Below are positions 1 to 8,874 of a stretch of 64,000 nt of DNA, piece by piece (the first letter of the stretch is position 1; each line of letters starts with the position of its first letter). Source of the DNA: Syntrophotalea acetylenivorans. GTDB taxonomy: Bacteria > Desulfobacterota > Desulfuromonadia > Desulfuromonadales > Syntrophotaleaceae. The notes beneath the pieces are model-generated. The model did not search any database. It was given only the letters and a program-made list of their open reading frames with translations, and had not been told where the DNA came from. A program made the translations under genes and the position numbers. The stretch is taken from assembly GCF_001887775.1 (NCBI RefSeq), contig NZ_CP015519.1, positions 124,001 to 188,000 on the forward strand, written 5' to 3'.

Positions 1-1
1 C

Positions 2-916
2 ATGGCCCTGAAACACCTGATTTTGGTCAAGACCGGTCAAAGGTCGACCATTGCATATGGCGGAGTGGTCGGTCGCGGCGAAAACAGGGTCATGGTGGAA
101 AAGTTGGAGATTGAACTGGTGCCGTTGGAAGAACTCGATCTTCAGCAATTTCAGGTGGTCTGTATGGTCGATACCCAACCTCAAGCGGGCAACAATTCAT
201 TGCCGGCCGATTGCAAGGTCGACCTGGTGATCGATCATCATCCGCTGAGGGAGTCCTGCCGGGACTCTGTCTGGGTCGATGTGCGCGAAGACTATGGGGC
301 CTCGGCGACCATCCTGCTCGAATATTTGCTCGCCCAGGAAATTACCATATGTACAAAATTAGCGACGATCCTCTTTTACGCCATCAAATCCGAGACCCAG
401 GATCTTGGCCGGGAGTGGAGCCGGGCAGACCGCCTGGCTTATTTGCATTTGCTGCCGTTGAGCAACAACCGTATTTTGTTCGATATCATTCATCCCGAGG
501 TGCCGAGGGATTATTTTGCCGCTTTCAGTCTGGCGATTCGTAATGCCCGTATTTTCAGCGATGTGTTGGTGTTTAATCTCTATGAAATCGGTAATCCTGA
601 TATTGTCGCTGAAATGGCCGATTTTCTGCTGCGGGTGGACCGGGTCAAAATCGTGCTCGGTATGGGTCATTATCAGGAGGACGAGATTCTTTCCTTTCGC
701 ACTTTGTTGCCCGATATTCGAGCCGGGGCGGTGATGCAGGAAGTGGTCGCCGGGCTCGGCACCGCCGGTGGCCATGGTATGATCGCCGGTGGCCAGATTC
801 GTTCTGTAGACAAAGACTCTACTTCCCAAAACGATCTGGAAGAAACCCTGACTGAGCGTTTGCTCAACTGTCTGAAACGCCCTGTCGGCCCCGGCCAGCC
901 CCTGGTTGTTTCCTGA
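2..916 (+). CDS. DHH-family phosphoesterase (5' end cut off by window)
   Basis: This looks like a DHH/DHHA1 phosphoesterase of the oligoribonuclease / pAp-phosphatase (NrnA-like) type, which degrades very short oligonucleotides or pAp in the cytoplasm. The DHH motif is seen as VIDHHP near residue 78, preceded by the metal-binding MVDTQP stretch, and the C-terminal DHHA1 glycine-rich motif is seen as GGHGMIAGGQ. The opening residues MALKHL match the inside of the family's first motif (family members usually begin 20-40 residues earlier with an H-x-D-P-D stretch), so the first ATG here is probably internal and the true start lies before the window. A stop at 914-916 closes it. The exact substrate is not decided by the sequence. 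Confidence 0.85.
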   Translation: MALKHLILVKTGQRSTIAYGGVVGRGENRVMVEKLEIELVPLEELDLQQFQVVCMVDTQPQAGNNSLPADCKVDLVIDHHPLRESCRDSVWVDVREDYGASATILLEYLLAQEITICTKLATILFYAIKSETQDLGREWSRADRLAYLHLLPLSNNRILFDIIHPEVPRDYFAAFSLAIRNARIFSDVLVFNLYEIGNPDIVAEMADFLLRVDRVKIVLGMGHYQEDEILSFRTLLPDIRAGAVMQEVVAGLGTAGGHGMIAGGQIRSVDKDSTSQNDLEETLTERLLNCLKRPVGPGQPLVVS

Positions 917-935
917 TGAGCCGCCGCTCCTTGCG

Positions 936-965
936 TTGACACTCCCCGCGGGGCTGGGGTATAAG
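936..965 (+). promoter_or_regulatory. Candidate sigma-70 promoter of the amidase gene
   Basis: A perfect -35 TTGACA (936-941) is followed after 18 bp by TATAAG (960-965), about 25 bp before the amidase ATG. The GC-rich spacer contains a short inverted repeat (CCCCGCGGGG). Confidence 0.55.
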
Positions 966-989
966 AAGGCCCCTGTTTGAGAGGTAGTT

Positions 990-2033
990 ATGATTCGAAT
1001 TTTTTTCCTGCTACTGATGTTGTTGCCGGCGTTGAGCGTTGCCGAAGGAGCGGTGCAGTTGGCTCTCGAAGGTAACTCCCCGGTTACCATCAATGAAGTC
1101 TACCACCGCGACGGGGTGGCGTATCTGGCGGTTGATGAGGTATTGCCGGTGCTCGGTCTATCCGGAACCTGGGATTCGGTAAAACACGTCTATTCAATCA
1201 AGACGCCTTGGGGCAGGGCACAGATGTCCCCCGGCAGCCAGTTTTTGCGCTTTGGCGGCCAGTTCCAGCCTCTGACCAATCCGCCCAGTTTCATCGACGG
1301 CCGATTGCGGGTTGACGAAAACTTTGTGGCGATCCATCTGCCGGCTCTGCTAAACCTGTCCGTTTATTACCGCAACCTCGATCCTTCTGTCGAACAGATG
1401 CCGACCCAAAGCTCTCTTGACCGCTTGTACTCCTTTCTGTTGCGCAAACAGAAGCCTGCCGATGTCAAAGGGTTGCGGGCTGTCGCCATCGACCCCGCCC
1501 ATGGCGGGTCCGATCCCGGCAGTATGGGGTCGAACGGCATGAAAGAGAAAGATGTGGCCCTGGCCGTGGCACAGGGGCTGCAGAAGCGTTTCAAAATGCG
1601 CCTCGGTCTGCCGGTCTACTTAAGTCGGGATGCCGATTACTCAATGACCGTGGCTCAACGTTTTGCCGCAGTCAATAAACCCGAAGTCGATGCCTTGATT
1701 TTGCTCCATGCTCAGTCCGCTTTGAGCGAGTCCTCCCGTGGGGCGGTCTTGTTTATCCGGCGTCAAGAACAGCGGGCCGAAAATCCCAACGGAGACAGTA
1801 TGACTCTGGCTGTTCATTTAAGTCAGGCCCTGAGCCGGGCCGGTATACAGGTGGCCGCTATCGAACGGGCCCCACTGCTGCCATTGGGGCAGGGCGATTT
1901 GCCTACCGTGCTGGTGGAGCTCGGATATTTAAGCAACCCGGCTGACCGGGAAATGCTCGGCCAGTCCGCCGGTCAGGAACGTCTTGCCGAAGCACTCTAT
2001 CGTGGCCTGAAGGCCTTTGCCAAACAACAGTGA
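990..2033 (+). CDS. N-acetylmuramoyl-L-alanine amidase (Amidase_3)
   Basis: A secreted, zinc-dependent peptidoglycan amidase that cleaves the bond between MurNAc and the stem peptide, used in cell separation or wall turnover. Residues 1-20 are a clear signal peptide. A beta-rich N-terminal domain (about 25-130, like the copper-amine-oxidase/AMIN-type N-domains) precedes the catalytic domain from about 165. Zinc and catalytic positions are visible as AIDPAHGGSDPG (His), the Glu in KEKDVALAV, the His in ILLHAQS and the Glu in VLVELGYLSNP. The usual DPGHGG is DPAHGG here. It has its own promoter, and its TGA stop lies inside a repeat element. Confidence 0.88.
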   Translation: MIRIFFLLLMLLPALSVAEGAVQLALEGNSPVTINEVYHRDGVAYLAVDEVLPVLGLSGTWDSVKHVYSIKTPWGRAQMSPGSQFLRFGGQFQPLTNPPSFIDGRLRVDENFVAIHLPALLNLSVYYRNLDPSVEQMPTQSSLDRLYSFLLRKQKPADVKGLRAVAIDPAHGGSDPGSMGSNGMKEKDVALAVAQGLQKRFKMRLGLPVYLSRDADYSMTVAQRFAAVNKPEVDALILLHAQSALSESSRGAVLFIRRQEQRAENPNGDSMTLAVHLSQALSRAGIQVAAIERAPLLPLGQGDLPTVLVELGYLSNPADREMLGQSAGQERLAEALYRGLKAFAKQQ

Positions 2034-2158
2034 TGGCGTCGTAAAAAAATCCGCCCTGCGGCGTTACGGTGTTTTTCAGTACCTCGACAGAGGTGTTGCA
2101 TGCCTTCGCCCTGAGAAAACACCAGGCCTTGCAGGCCGAAATTTTTGCCAATGCATCA
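2031..2158 (+). repeat. Intergenic palindromic repeat, copy 1
   Basis: First of four related elements in the window (others at 7086, 17279 and 30266). Shared landmarks in order are TGATGGCGT, a run of A, TCCGCCCTgCGGCGTTACGG, CAG-ACCTCGACA, GCCTTCGCCCTGA, CACCAGGCC, GGCCGAAATTTTTG and TGCATCA. The right half is an imperfect reverse complement of the left half, so the RNA or single strand could fold into one long hairpin. The TGA stop of the amidase gene is the first three bases. This copy lacks the longer right-hand tail of copies 2-4. Confidence 0.85.
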
Positions 2159-2177
2159 AGAGCAGGAGATCAAATAA

Positions 2178-2912
2178 ATGACGGAAACATCCTTTGTAAG
2201 AGCCGATGCCCGGCTGCCGAATCAGTTGCGTCCCGTTTCTTTTCTGCGCGGGTTCACCCGCTATGCGGAAGGTTCGGTTCTGGTTTCCTTTGGTGAGACA
2301 CGCGTGCTGTGCAATGCGACTGTGGAAGAGGGTGTGCCGCCTTTTTTGCGGGGCAAGGGAAGCGGTTGGGTGACGGGAGAGTACTCCATGCTTCCCCGAG
2401 CCACCCAGACCCGATCGGCACGGGAATCCCTGCGGGGTAAGGTGGGTGGTCGTACCTATGAAATCCAACGCCTCATTGGCCGATCCCTCCGGGCGGTGGT
2501 GGACCTGGAAGCTCTTGGCGAACGAACCGTCGTTCTCGACTGCGATGTGCTGCAGGCTGACGGAGGCACTCGCACCGCAGCTATTACCGGTGCCTGCGTG
2601 GCTCTGGCCGATGCTTTGAACGGCCTGGTGGCCAAAGGGTCTTTGGCCAAATCTCCCTTGCGTGAAGGCGTCTCGGCCATCAGCGTCGGCATCATTGATG
2701 GCCGGCCCTTGCTCGACCTCGATTATCAGGAAGATTTCAGCGCCGCGGTTGATATGAATTTTGTCATTACCGAATCGGGATTGCTGGTCGAGGTTCAGGG
2801 AACTGCGGAAGAGCATCCTTTTACGCCTCAACAACTTGATGAAATGCGTGATCTGGCTCTGTTGGGCTGCCGGGACTTGAACCTTATGCAGAAGCAAAGC
2901 CTGGAGGGCTGA
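2178..2912 (+). CDS. rph: Ribonuclease PH
   Basis: A phosphorolytic 3'-5' exoribonuclease that trims the 3' end of tRNA precursors. The 244-residue length is typical. Family signatures include [19 protein letters not shown] with the following GRSLRAVVD, the phosphate-binding region [17 protein letters not shown], and [18 protein letters not shown] near the metal site. It sits 4 bp before rdgB, and the pair rph-rdgB is a common operon. The ATG is preceded by AGGAG at 2162-2167. Confidence 0.97.
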   Translation: MTETSFVRADARLPNQLRPVSFLRGFTRYAEGSVLVSFGETRVLCNATVEEGVPPFLRGKGSGWVTGEYSMLPRATQTRSARESLRGKVGGRTYEIQRLIGRSLRAVVDLEALGERTVVLDCDVLQADGGTRTAAITGACVALADALNGLVAKGSLAKSPLREGVSAISVGIIDGRPLLDLDYQEDFSAAVDMNFVITESGLLVEVQGTAEEHPFTPQQLDEMRDLALLGCRDLNLMQKQSLEG

Positions 2913-2916
2913 GAGC

Positions 2917-3504
2917 ATGGAATTGATGGTGGCCACCACCAATAAGGGGAAATTAAAGGAAATCAGGCGCCTGCTGGCGGATACCGGTATCCAGGTCAAG
3001 GGTCTGGATGAGATTCCCGACTTGCCGGAGATTGTTGAGGATGGCGATACCTTTGAGGCCAATGCTCGAAAGAAGGCCCTTACCGTGGCCCGTCATTGCG
3101 GCTGTTTGACCCTGGCTGACGACTCCGGTCTGGTGGTTGAGGCTCTTCAGGGCGAGCCCGGGGTCTATTCGGCTCGCTATGCCGGTCCCGGGGCCAGTGA
3201 TTCGGATAACAATCAAAAGTTGTTGGCCGCCATGACCGGTTTGCCCCGGGAACAGCGCGAAGCCGCCTTTCATTGTGCCATGGCTCTTTGTGAGCCTTCG
3301 GGTGTTTGTCATATTTTTCAAGGACGCCTTCAAGGCCTGATCCTTGAAGAACCCCGGGGCGGCGGCGGGTTCGGTTATGATCCTCTGTTTCTGGTTCCTG
3401 AATACGGGAAAGCTTTGGCGGAATTGCCCTTGGAAATCAAGAATCGCATCAGCCATCGTGGCGAGGCACTGCGTCAAACTCTTGCTTATCTGCAACAACA
3501 GTAA
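2917..3504 (+). CDS. rdgB: XTP/dITP diphosphatase (RdgB/HAM1)
   Basis: A house-cleaning pyrophosphatase that removes dITP, XTP and other deaminated purine triphosphates from the nucleotide pool. The 195 residues carry the family features: N-terminal [10 protein letters not shown], the metal-site region [12 protein letters not shown], the nucleobase-specificity loop GGFGYDPLF and the C-terminal ISHRGEAL. It follows rph by 4 bp and is probably cotranscribed and translationally coupled with it. Confidence 0.97.
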   Translation: MELMVATTNKGKLKEIRRLLADTGIQVKGLDEIPDLPEIVEDGDTFEANARKKALTVARHCGCLTLADDSGLVVEALQGEPGVYSARYAGPGASDSDNNQKLLAAMTGLPREQREAAFHCAMALCEPSGVCHIFQGRLQGLILEEPRGGGGFGYDPLFLVPEYGKALAELPLEIKNRISHRGEALRQTLAYLQQQ

Positions 3505-3606
3505 CGGGAATACCTATCCATTCCGGTTAACGGAACCGTTGGGTTTGGAAATGTCCAGGGCAACCTTGGATTGTCTCAACAAACTGATATTATTTGGTGG
3601 AACTGG

Positions 3607-3636
3607 TTGACAGTGCACATATTAGCAGGATAATTA
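3607..3636 (+). promoter_or_regulatory. Candidate sigma-70 promoter of the Lpp-like lipoprotein
   Basis: TTGACA (3607-3612), an 18-bp spacer and TAATTA (3631-3636) lie 35 bp before the lipoprotein ATG, in an otherwise featureless 166-bp gap after rdgB. A strong promoter fits an abundant Lpp-type protein. Confidence 0.6.
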
Positions 3637-3670
3637 ATAGAAAACGATTCTTAACCAAGGAGGGAATCTC

Positions 3671-4000
3671 ATGCGTAAATGGCAATTTGTTCTCGCTGGT
3701 GCTTCATTGGGTTTGTTGGTGCTGAGTGGCTGTACAGCACAGTTGACCCCGGCTGATCGTGATCTGCTTAATCAGGCTCTGGATTCAGGCCAGATGGCTA
3801 CGCAACAGGCCGCCAAGGCTCAGGCCGCTGCCGGTATGGCTAGCGACGCCGCTGCTCGGGCTGAAGATGCCGCAGTAAGAGCCGAATCCGCTGCTGCTGC
3901 TGCGGATAAGAGTGCCGCCATGGCTTCTGCCAGTGCTGACGCTGCTGCCGCCAGTGCCGCCAAGGCTGCCAAAGCTTTTGAAATGGGGCAGATGAAGTAA
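3671..4000 (+). CDS. Alanine-rich Lpp/OprI-like outer-membrane lipoprotein
   Basis: A small (109 residues) lipoprotein with signal peptide and lipobox LVLSGC, so Cys22 would be lipidated. The mature part is an alanine-zipper coiled coil made of repeated A-A-x-A-E/K units, like Lpp/OprI murein lipoproteins that brace the outer membrane. It has a strong RBS (AAGGAGG), its own promoter and a sharp terminator, as expected for a single highly expressed gene. The C-terminus is FEMGQMK; it ends in lysine, like Lpp, which is bound to peptidoglycan through its terminal Lys, but the context is not identical. Confidence 0.8.
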   Translation: MRKWQFVLAGASLGLLVLSGCTAQLTPADRDLLNQALDSGQMATQQAAKAQAAAGMASDAAARAEDAAVRAESAAAAADKSAAMASASADAAAASAAKAAKAFEMGQMK

Positions 4001-4030
4001 ACGATTTCGAGAATAAACATTCTGCAATTA

Positions 4031-4065
4031 ACTAAAAAGGCCCCGCCGAGCGGGGCCTTTTTAGT
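4031..4065. terminator. Bidirectional intrinsic terminator
   Basis: A perfect 15-bp stem (4031-4045 with 4051-4065) has a 5-nt loop and an A/T-rich foot on both sides. It lies between the convergent lipoprotein and L,D-transpeptidase genes and can stop transcription from either side. Confidence 0.92.
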
Positions 4066-4969
4066 TTTGTGATATGGCGACTGGCACGCCTCGGCGATCA
4101 GCAATCGCCTTGGATAGAGCCTGCATATCGATCTTTCCTTGCCAGGGCAGGGTGGCGACCTGCCGGAGAACCTCTGCGACCGGGTCGCTGATCCGCTGCT
4201 GTTGATCCGGGTGGATTTCAGCAAATAGCTGACCGTTTTGCAAACCAACCTTGATCGGCTGATAGATTATGCGCACCGGTGTGCCTTTAGGAGCTCGCGG
4301 AAAGAGATCGCGAATATCCTCCGGATAAAGGCGCAGGCAGCCGTGGCTGACCCGACGTCCCACACCGAAGGGTTTGTTGGTACCGTGAATGCCATAGCCT
4401 GGCGTTGATAGTCCCAGCCAGTATTCGCCAAGGGGATTATCCGGTCCCGCTGGAATGCTGGTCGCGGTGCCTGGCTCAGCCGCTAGAATAGTGCTTGGAG
4501 CCGTCCATGAAGGGTTCTCAATATGTTGAGCAATGGTGAAGTCACCCTCCGGGGTGTCCCATCCTTCGCTACCGATTCCGACGGGATAGGCCCTGATCCG
4601 CTCTTGACCGCCTTCTTCCCACAGATAGTAGAGGCGCAGTTCGGCCAGGTTGACAGTAATGCCCTTTTGAACCGATTGGGGCAATAGAAAGGCATAGGGC
4701 AGCAGGACCCTTGTTCCGGCTGGTGGCAGCCAGGGGTCCACATTCGGGTTCGCATTAAGCAAGGCCAGGTAACCGATGCCGCTGCGTCGCGCCAGCTCGA
4801 TAAGGGTTTCGTCGGGGCCGAGCAGATAGTTACGGTGCTTTCCCACCAGAGCCATTGGTTGCGCCTGGTCTCGGTACGATTCCTTTTTCAGCCGCGGGTA
4901 CCACGGACAACTGTCTTTCGGGCAGAATAAAAATACACATAGCAGAATGCAGCAGAGGATAGTTTTCAT
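4061..4969 (-). CDS. L,D-transpeptidase with LysM-like domain (YkuD family)
   Basis: An exported peptidoglycan cross-linking enzyme that forms 3-3 links or attaches proteins to the stem peptide. The start chosen (MKTILCC) opens a hydrophobic signal segment; an in-frame ATG 12 codons upstream (5005) is possible but gives an uncharged leader. A LysM-like stretch (about 50-95, YLLGPDETLIELARRSG) precedes the YkuD catalytic domain, whose signature is HGTNKPFGVGRRVSHGCLRL with the catalytic Cys in SHGCLR. L,D-transpeptidases can anchor Lpp-type lipoproteins to peptidoglycan, so having one opposite an Lpp-like gene is suggestive. Confidence 0.88.
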   Translation of the reverse strand: MKTILCCILLCVFLFCPKDSCPWYPRLKKESYRDQAQPMALVGKHRNYLLGPDETLIELARRSGIGYLALLNANPNVDPWLPPAGTRVLLPYAFLLPQSVQKGITVNLAELRLYYLWEEGGQERIRAYPVGIGSEGWDTPEGDFTIAQHIENPSWTAPSTILAAEPGTATSIPAGPDNPLGEYWLGLSTPGYGIHGTNKPFGVGRRVSHGCLRLYPEDIRDLFPRAPKGTPVRIIYQPIKVGLQNGQLFAEIHPDQQQRISDPVAEVLRQVATLPWQGKIDMQALSKAIADRRGVPVAISQN

Positions 4970-5052
4970 GGCCGCAGTATAAAAGAAAAGGTGCCAGAGG
5001 GCCATTCCAAATTGAGGTGTAAGGGCAGATGAAATGCTACGATAACTGACCG

Positions 5053-5574
5053 TTACCGTCCGCCAGGCGTGGTCCGCTCCTGTTTGGCGTCAGATTTGTG
5101 CCGACCGATCATTTTGTTTGCTCGCAGAACTATTTCCTTGAGGCTGTACGGTTTGGTCATATAGTCGTCGGCTCCCAGTTTCAGTCCCAGAGCACGGTCC
5201 TGGTCTGTTGACAGGGCAGTGAGCATCATGATGGGGATGTCGGCCAGGGCGGGATCGGGTATTTTGCGCACCAATCGACAGACCTCCCACCCATTAAGTT
5301 CTGGGATCTTGATGTCGAGCAGAATCAGATCTGGGCGCAAAGCGTTGATCATGCGACATGCCGTCAAGCCGTCACCGGCGATGGCTGTAACGAAACCTTT
5401 GTTTCGCAAATAGTGTCCAAGTAAAACAGCAAGCTCCGGTTCGTCCTCTACAATCAAAATTTTTCTCTGCAGGTCATTCTGCCGTGATGTTACAGAGAAG
5501 GGTTCTTCATTAGAGGAAGTCGTGTAGACACCGTCAGATAACGGAATCTCAGGTTGTTCAACCGAAGAATTCAA
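5053..5574 (-). CDS. Single-domain response regulator (CheY-like receiver)
   Basis: A 173-residue protein with one receiver domain (about 38-160): acidic pocket VEDEPE, phospho-acceptor Asp in LILLDIKIPELNG, Thr in MMLTALS and Lys in DDYMTKPY. There is no output domain. The first 35 residues are polar and unassigned, and the tail is basic. It would act through protein contacts or as a phospho-sink. No kinase lies next to it, so its partner is unknown. Confidence 0.85.
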   Translation of the reverse strand: MNSSVEQPEIPLSDGVYTTSSNEEPFSVTSRQNDLQRKILIVEDEPELAVLLGHYLRNKGFVTAIAGDGLTACRMINALRPDLILLDIKIPELNGWEVCRLVRKIPDPALADIPIMMLTALSTDQDRALGLKLGADDYMTKPYSLKEIVLRANKMIGRHKSDAKQERTTPGGR

Positions 5575-5757
5575 TCGTTACCTCCATGTTGATAAGTAAT
5601 GTCCAGTTTGATGTGAGGTGAGATGGGGTGCCGTCAAGCTAAGGTACAAATATTAGTCACCTGTTAAGCCTGCATGATTAAAAGGTTAAGTTCTTTGCCG
5701 CCTATGCTGGGGATTAAGAGGTCTTGTCGGGTGTTGACCAGTCCCGGGGGGAAAGAG

Positions 5758-5786
5758 TTGACACTGCGGGTCTGCCGTTGTATTAA
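5758..5786 (+). promoter_or_regulatory. Candidate sigma-70 promoter of hisI-hisG
   Basis: Perfect TTGACA (5758-5763), an ideal 17-bp spacer and TATTAA (5781-5786), 50 bp before the hisI ATG. The 261-bp gap between the divergent regulator gene and hisI holds nothing else clear. Confidence 0.65.
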
Positions 5787-5835
5787 AAATAAGTTTTGTT
5801 TTCCAGCCAATACAGCCAAATCTCACGGAGGCTTC

Positions 5836-6213
5836 ATGATCAAAATCGATTTTGAAAAGATGGGTGGATTGATTCCTGCCATTATTCAGGACCACGAGAC
5901 CAACGAAATATTGATGTGTGCCTTTCTGGACGAGAAGGCCTTGAACCTGACCTTGGAAACAGGAAAAACCTGGTTTTTCAGCCGGCGTCGGAATAAATAT
6001 TGGATGAAGGGCGAGCAGTCCGGTAACACACAGGATGTTCTGGAAGTTTACACCGACTGCGATGCCGACACGGTGGTGATCAAGGTTAAGCAGAACGGTG
6101 GCGCCGCTTGTCATACCGGTAACCGTACTTGTTTTTATGTCAAATGGGAAGATAACCAATGGGTGGAGCATTCCGAGCCGTTGTTCGATCCTGATGAGGT
6201 CTATAAAAAATGA
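5836..6213 (+). CDS. hisI: Phosphoribosyl-AMP cyclohydrolase
   Basis: Third step of histidine synthesis: hydrolysis of phosphoribosyl-AMP to ProFAR. The 125 residues form the stand-alone HisI, without the HisE pyrophosphatase fusion. Signatures are [19 protein letters not shown], the metal-binding DCDADTV and the zinc cysteines in [14 protein letters not shown]. The start at 5836 is chosen because ACGGAGG (5825-5831) sits just before it and the family begins there; upstream in-frame codons are not conserved. Its stop overlaps the hisG start (ATGA). Confidence 0.95.
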   Translation: MIKIDFEKMGGLIPAIIQDHETNEILMCAFLDEKALNLTLETGKTWFFSRRRNKYWMKGEQSGNTQDVLEVYTDCDADTVVIKVKQNGGAACHTGNRTCFYVKWEDNQWVEHSEPLFDPDEVYKK

Positions 6214-7085
6214 GCCAGTCGATAAAGTTCGGTATTCCCAAAGGGAGCTTGGAAAAAGCGACAGTCGAACTTTTCGAACAGGCCGGCTGGACTATTCGCC
6301 TTTCATCGCGTAACTATTTTCCTTCGATCGATGACGATGAGATCAGCTGTAACCTGATTCGCAGTCAGGAGATGGCCAAGTACGTCGAACGGGGCACCAT
6401 TGACGTCGGAATCGCCGGACGCGACTGGGTGGAAGAGAACGAATCCGATGTCGTCATCGTCGACAACCTGGTTTATTCCAAGGTCTCCCGCCGCCCGGCC
6501 CGCTGGGTACTGGTGGTAACCCAGGATTCTCCGGTGCAACGCCCAGAGGACCTGGCCGGCAAGACCATTTCCACCGAACTGGTGGAATTTACCAGGCGCT
6601 ATTTCGCCGAACGTAACATCCCTGTGGACGTGGAATTTTCCTGGGGGGCAACAGAAGCCAAGGTCGTTGAGGGACTGTGCGATGCCATCGTCGAGGTTAC
6701 CGAGACCGGTTCCACTATTCGCGCCAATAACCTGCGTATCGTCGAAACCCTGATGGAGTCGACGCCGGTGATTCTGGCCAATAAGAAGGCTTGGGCCGAT
6801 CCCTGGAAGCGCCAGAAGATTGAACAGCTCAACACCTTGTTGCAGGCGGCGCTGGCTGCGGAAAAGATGGTCGGCCTGAAGATGAACGTGGCCCACGCCC
6901 AAATCGATACCATTATCGCAATGCTGCCAAGCCTCAACAAGCCGACGGTGGCCCACCTTTATCAGTCGGATTGGGTTTCGGTGGAGACCGTGTTACACGA
7001 AAAAGAAGTGCGGCGCATCGTGCCTGAATTGATCAAGGCCGGGGCCGAGGGGATTATCGAATACCCTTTGAATAAGATTCTTTAG
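6210..7085 (+). CDS. hisG: ATP phosphoribosyltransferase, long form
   Basis: First and feedback-controlled step of histidine synthesis, joining ATP and PRPP. At 291 residues it is the long HisG with a C-terminal regulatory domain (about 215-291, ending [20 protein letters not shown]), so it should not need HisZ and can bind histidine directly. Typical segments are [11 protein letters not shown] at the N-terminus and the PRPP-binding region [15 protein letters not shown]. It overlaps hisI by 4 bp. A repeat element begins immediately after its TAG stop. Confidence 0.96.
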   Translation: MSQSIKFGIPKGSLEKATVELFEQAGWTIRLSSRNYFPSIDDDEISCNLIRSQEMAKYVERGTIDVGIAGRDWVEENESDVVIVDNLVYSKVSRRPARWVLVVTQDSPVQRPEDLAGKTISTELVEFTRRYFAERNIPVDVEFSWGATEAKVVEGLCDAIVEVTETGSTIRANNLRIVETLMESTPVILANKKAWADPWKRQKIEQLNTLLQAALAAEKMVGLKMNVAHAQIDTIIAMLPSLNKPTVAHLYQSDWVSVETVLHEKEVRRIVPELIKAGAEGIIEYPLNKIL

Positions 7086-7219
7086 TGATGATGTCGCGAT
7101 AGGACCGCCCTCCGGCGTTACATCGCTTTCTGGACGGTTGCCTTCGCCCTGAAAAACCACCAGGCCATGACGGTCGAAATTATTGCTTGGCCAGCTTATG
7201 ATTTTTTGTGAATGCATCT
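7086..7219 (+). repeat. Intergenic palindromic repeat, copy 2
   Basis: Same family as the elements at 2031, 17279 and 30266. It starts with TGATGATGTCGC directly after the hisG stop and shows CCGCCCTCCGGCGTTAC, GCCTTCGCCCTGAAAA, CACCAGGCC, GGTCGAAATTATTGC and the tail TTATGATTTTTTGTG-AATGCATC. The left arm is the most diverged of the four. Confidence 0.82.
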
Positions 7220-7275
7220 AGTCGTATTTAACTGATATTTTTGGATGGAAGCCTTTTAGGAGTATTTTTATCGTT

Positions 7276-7689
7276 ATGGAACAAACATTTGCCGTCATTA
7301 AGCCCGATGCCTTTGCCGCCGGGCACGCCGGAAAGATTCTGGCCCGTATTTATGAAGCCGGTTTTTCCGTCGTCGGTCTGAAAAAGATTTGGCTCAGCGA
7401 GACTCAGGCCGGCGGATTTTATCATGTGCATCAAGATAAACCATTCTTTAGCGACCTGACTTCTTTCATGAGCAGCGGTCCCTGTCTGGTTATGGTGCTT
7501 GAAGCTCCTGATGCCATCCTTAAGTGGCGAGAGATGATGGGAGCCACCGATCCGGCCGCTGCTGCTGCCGGCACCCTGCGAAAGGACTTCGGTACCTCCA
7601 TCGGCCGTAATGCCACCCATGGCTCTGATGCTGCTGAAACGGCCGCGTTTGAAATCAACTATTTCTTCGCTGGATTGGAACTGATCTGA
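7276..7689 (+). CDS. ndk: Nucleoside-diphosphate kinase
   Basis: Moves the gamma-phosphate of ATP to nucleoside diphosphates through a phospho-histidine. The 137-residue length is typical. The active-site His is in RNATHGSDA, and the N-terminal FAVIKPDA is the family opening. TTTTAGGAG precedes the ATG at good spacing, and an intrinsic terminator follows directly. Confidence 0.97.
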   Translation: MEQTFAVIKPDAFAAGHAGKILARIYEAGFSVVGLKKIWLSETQAGGFYHVHQDKPFFSDLTSFMSSGPCLVMVLEAPDAILKWREMMGATDPAAAAAGTLRKDFGTSIGRNATHGSDAAETAAFEINYFFAGLELI

Positions 7690-7715
7690 CCCGCGACGTA
7701 TTAGCCTTGTGCCTG

Positions 7716-7749
7716 AAAAGCCCTTCAGATACAATCTGGAGGGCTTTTT
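7716..7749 (+). terminator. Intrinsic terminator after ndk
   Basis: AAAAGCCCTTCAGAT and ATCTGGAGGGCTTTTT form a long stem with a small loop and end in a T-run. It lies between ndk and rlmN and rules out the long upstream extension of the rlmN reading frame. Confidence 0.88.
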
Positions 7750-7796
7750 GCTGGATAAACGCTAGCTGCCAAATCAGTACGATTACCAGGAGTTCC

Positions 7797-8855
7797 ATGC
7801 CAGAATCACAGCTTGTCGATATAAAAAATCTCACCCAGGAAGAGTTGATCGAGTTTCTTTCCGGCCTCGGTAAAGAACGGTTCCGCGCCAGCCAGATCAT
7901 GCGTTGGATCTACGGCAGAGACGTATGTTCTTTCGATGCCATGACCGACTTGGCCAAGGCGCTGCGCCAAGAATTACAGCAGCGTGCTACCGTTTCCAGT
8001 CTGCAGCCGGAGGCCGTCGAGGAAAGTAGCGACGGCACGCGTAAATACCTGTTTCGGTTGGACGACGGCCAAAGTGTGGAGACGGTACGCATCCCCATGG
8101 AAGCTGGTCGGGCCACCCTGTGTATTTCCACCCAAGTCGGTTGTGCCATGGGCTGTTCCTTTTGTCATACGGGCAGCTTCGGCCTGGTGCGCAATTTGAC
8201 GACTGCTGAAATCGTCAATCAGGTCTGCGCTGCCCGACGGGACGGACCGATTCAAAATATTGTGTTGATGGGCATGGGCGAACCTCTGGATAATCTGGAA
8301 AACGTTATCAAGGCGCTGAAGATCTTCTATCTTCCGGAAGGCCTCGATTTCAGTCCGCGCAAGGTAACCCTGTCAACGGCCGGCCTGATTCCCCAGATGC
8401 TTGACCTTGGCCGGAGGATTAAAATTAACCTTGCGGTATCTCTCAATGCGACTACCGACGAGGTGAGGGATCGGCTGATGCCTATCAATCGTCGTTATCC
8501 CCTTAAAGAACTTATGGCGGCCTGTCGGGCCTATCCCCTCGCGCCGCGGCAGAAGGTCACCTTTGAGTATATTCTGATTCGCGACGTCAACGACAGCGAC
8601 CAGGATGCCAAACGCCTGGTCGGTCTCCTGCACGGTATCCGGGCTAAAATCAACCTGATCCCTTATAACGAACACCCCGGTTCGCCCCTGAAGGCACCGA
8701 CGGCGAGGCGTATCGAGGCCTTTCAAACCTATCTGCTCAGTCGCGATATGATCGCAATTCGGCGCGCCAGTAAGGGGCAGGATATTTCTGCGGCCTGTGG
8801 TCAGCTTAAAGGCAAGCTTGACGGCACGAAATCCAAGCAAACATCGACATCTTAA
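7797..8855 (+). CDS. rlmN: Dual-specificity 23S rRNA/tRNA adenine-C2 methyltransferase
   Basis: A radical-SAM enzyme that methylates C2 of A2503 in 23S rRNA and A37 in some tRNAs. The 352 residues show the radical-SAM cluster [12 protein letters not shown] (C-x3-C-x2-C), the glycine motif MGMGEPLDN and the methyl-carrying Cys region near the end ([11 protein letters not shown]). The start at 7797 is set by CCAGGAG at 7786-7792 and by the terminator just upstream. It is followed closely by mtnP. Confidence 0.96.
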   Translation: MPESQLVDIKNLTQEELIEFLSGLGKERFRASQIMRWIYGRDVCSFDAMTDLAKALRQELQQRATVSSLQPEAVEESSDGTRKYLFRLDDGQSVETVRIPMEAGRATLCISTQVGCAMGCSFCHTGSFGLVRNLTTAEIVNQVCAARRDGPIQNIVLMGMGEPLDNLENVIKALKIFYLPEGLDFSPRKVTLSTAGLIPQMLDLGRRIKINLAVSLNATTDEVRDRLMPINRRYPLKELMAACRAYPLAPRQKVTFEYILIRDVNDSDQDAKRLVGLLHGIRAKINLIPYNEHPGSPLKAPTARRIEAFQTYLLSRDMIAIRRASKGQDISAACGQLKGKLDGTKSKQTSTS

Positions 8856-8874
8856 AGACGAAAGGAACTCATAT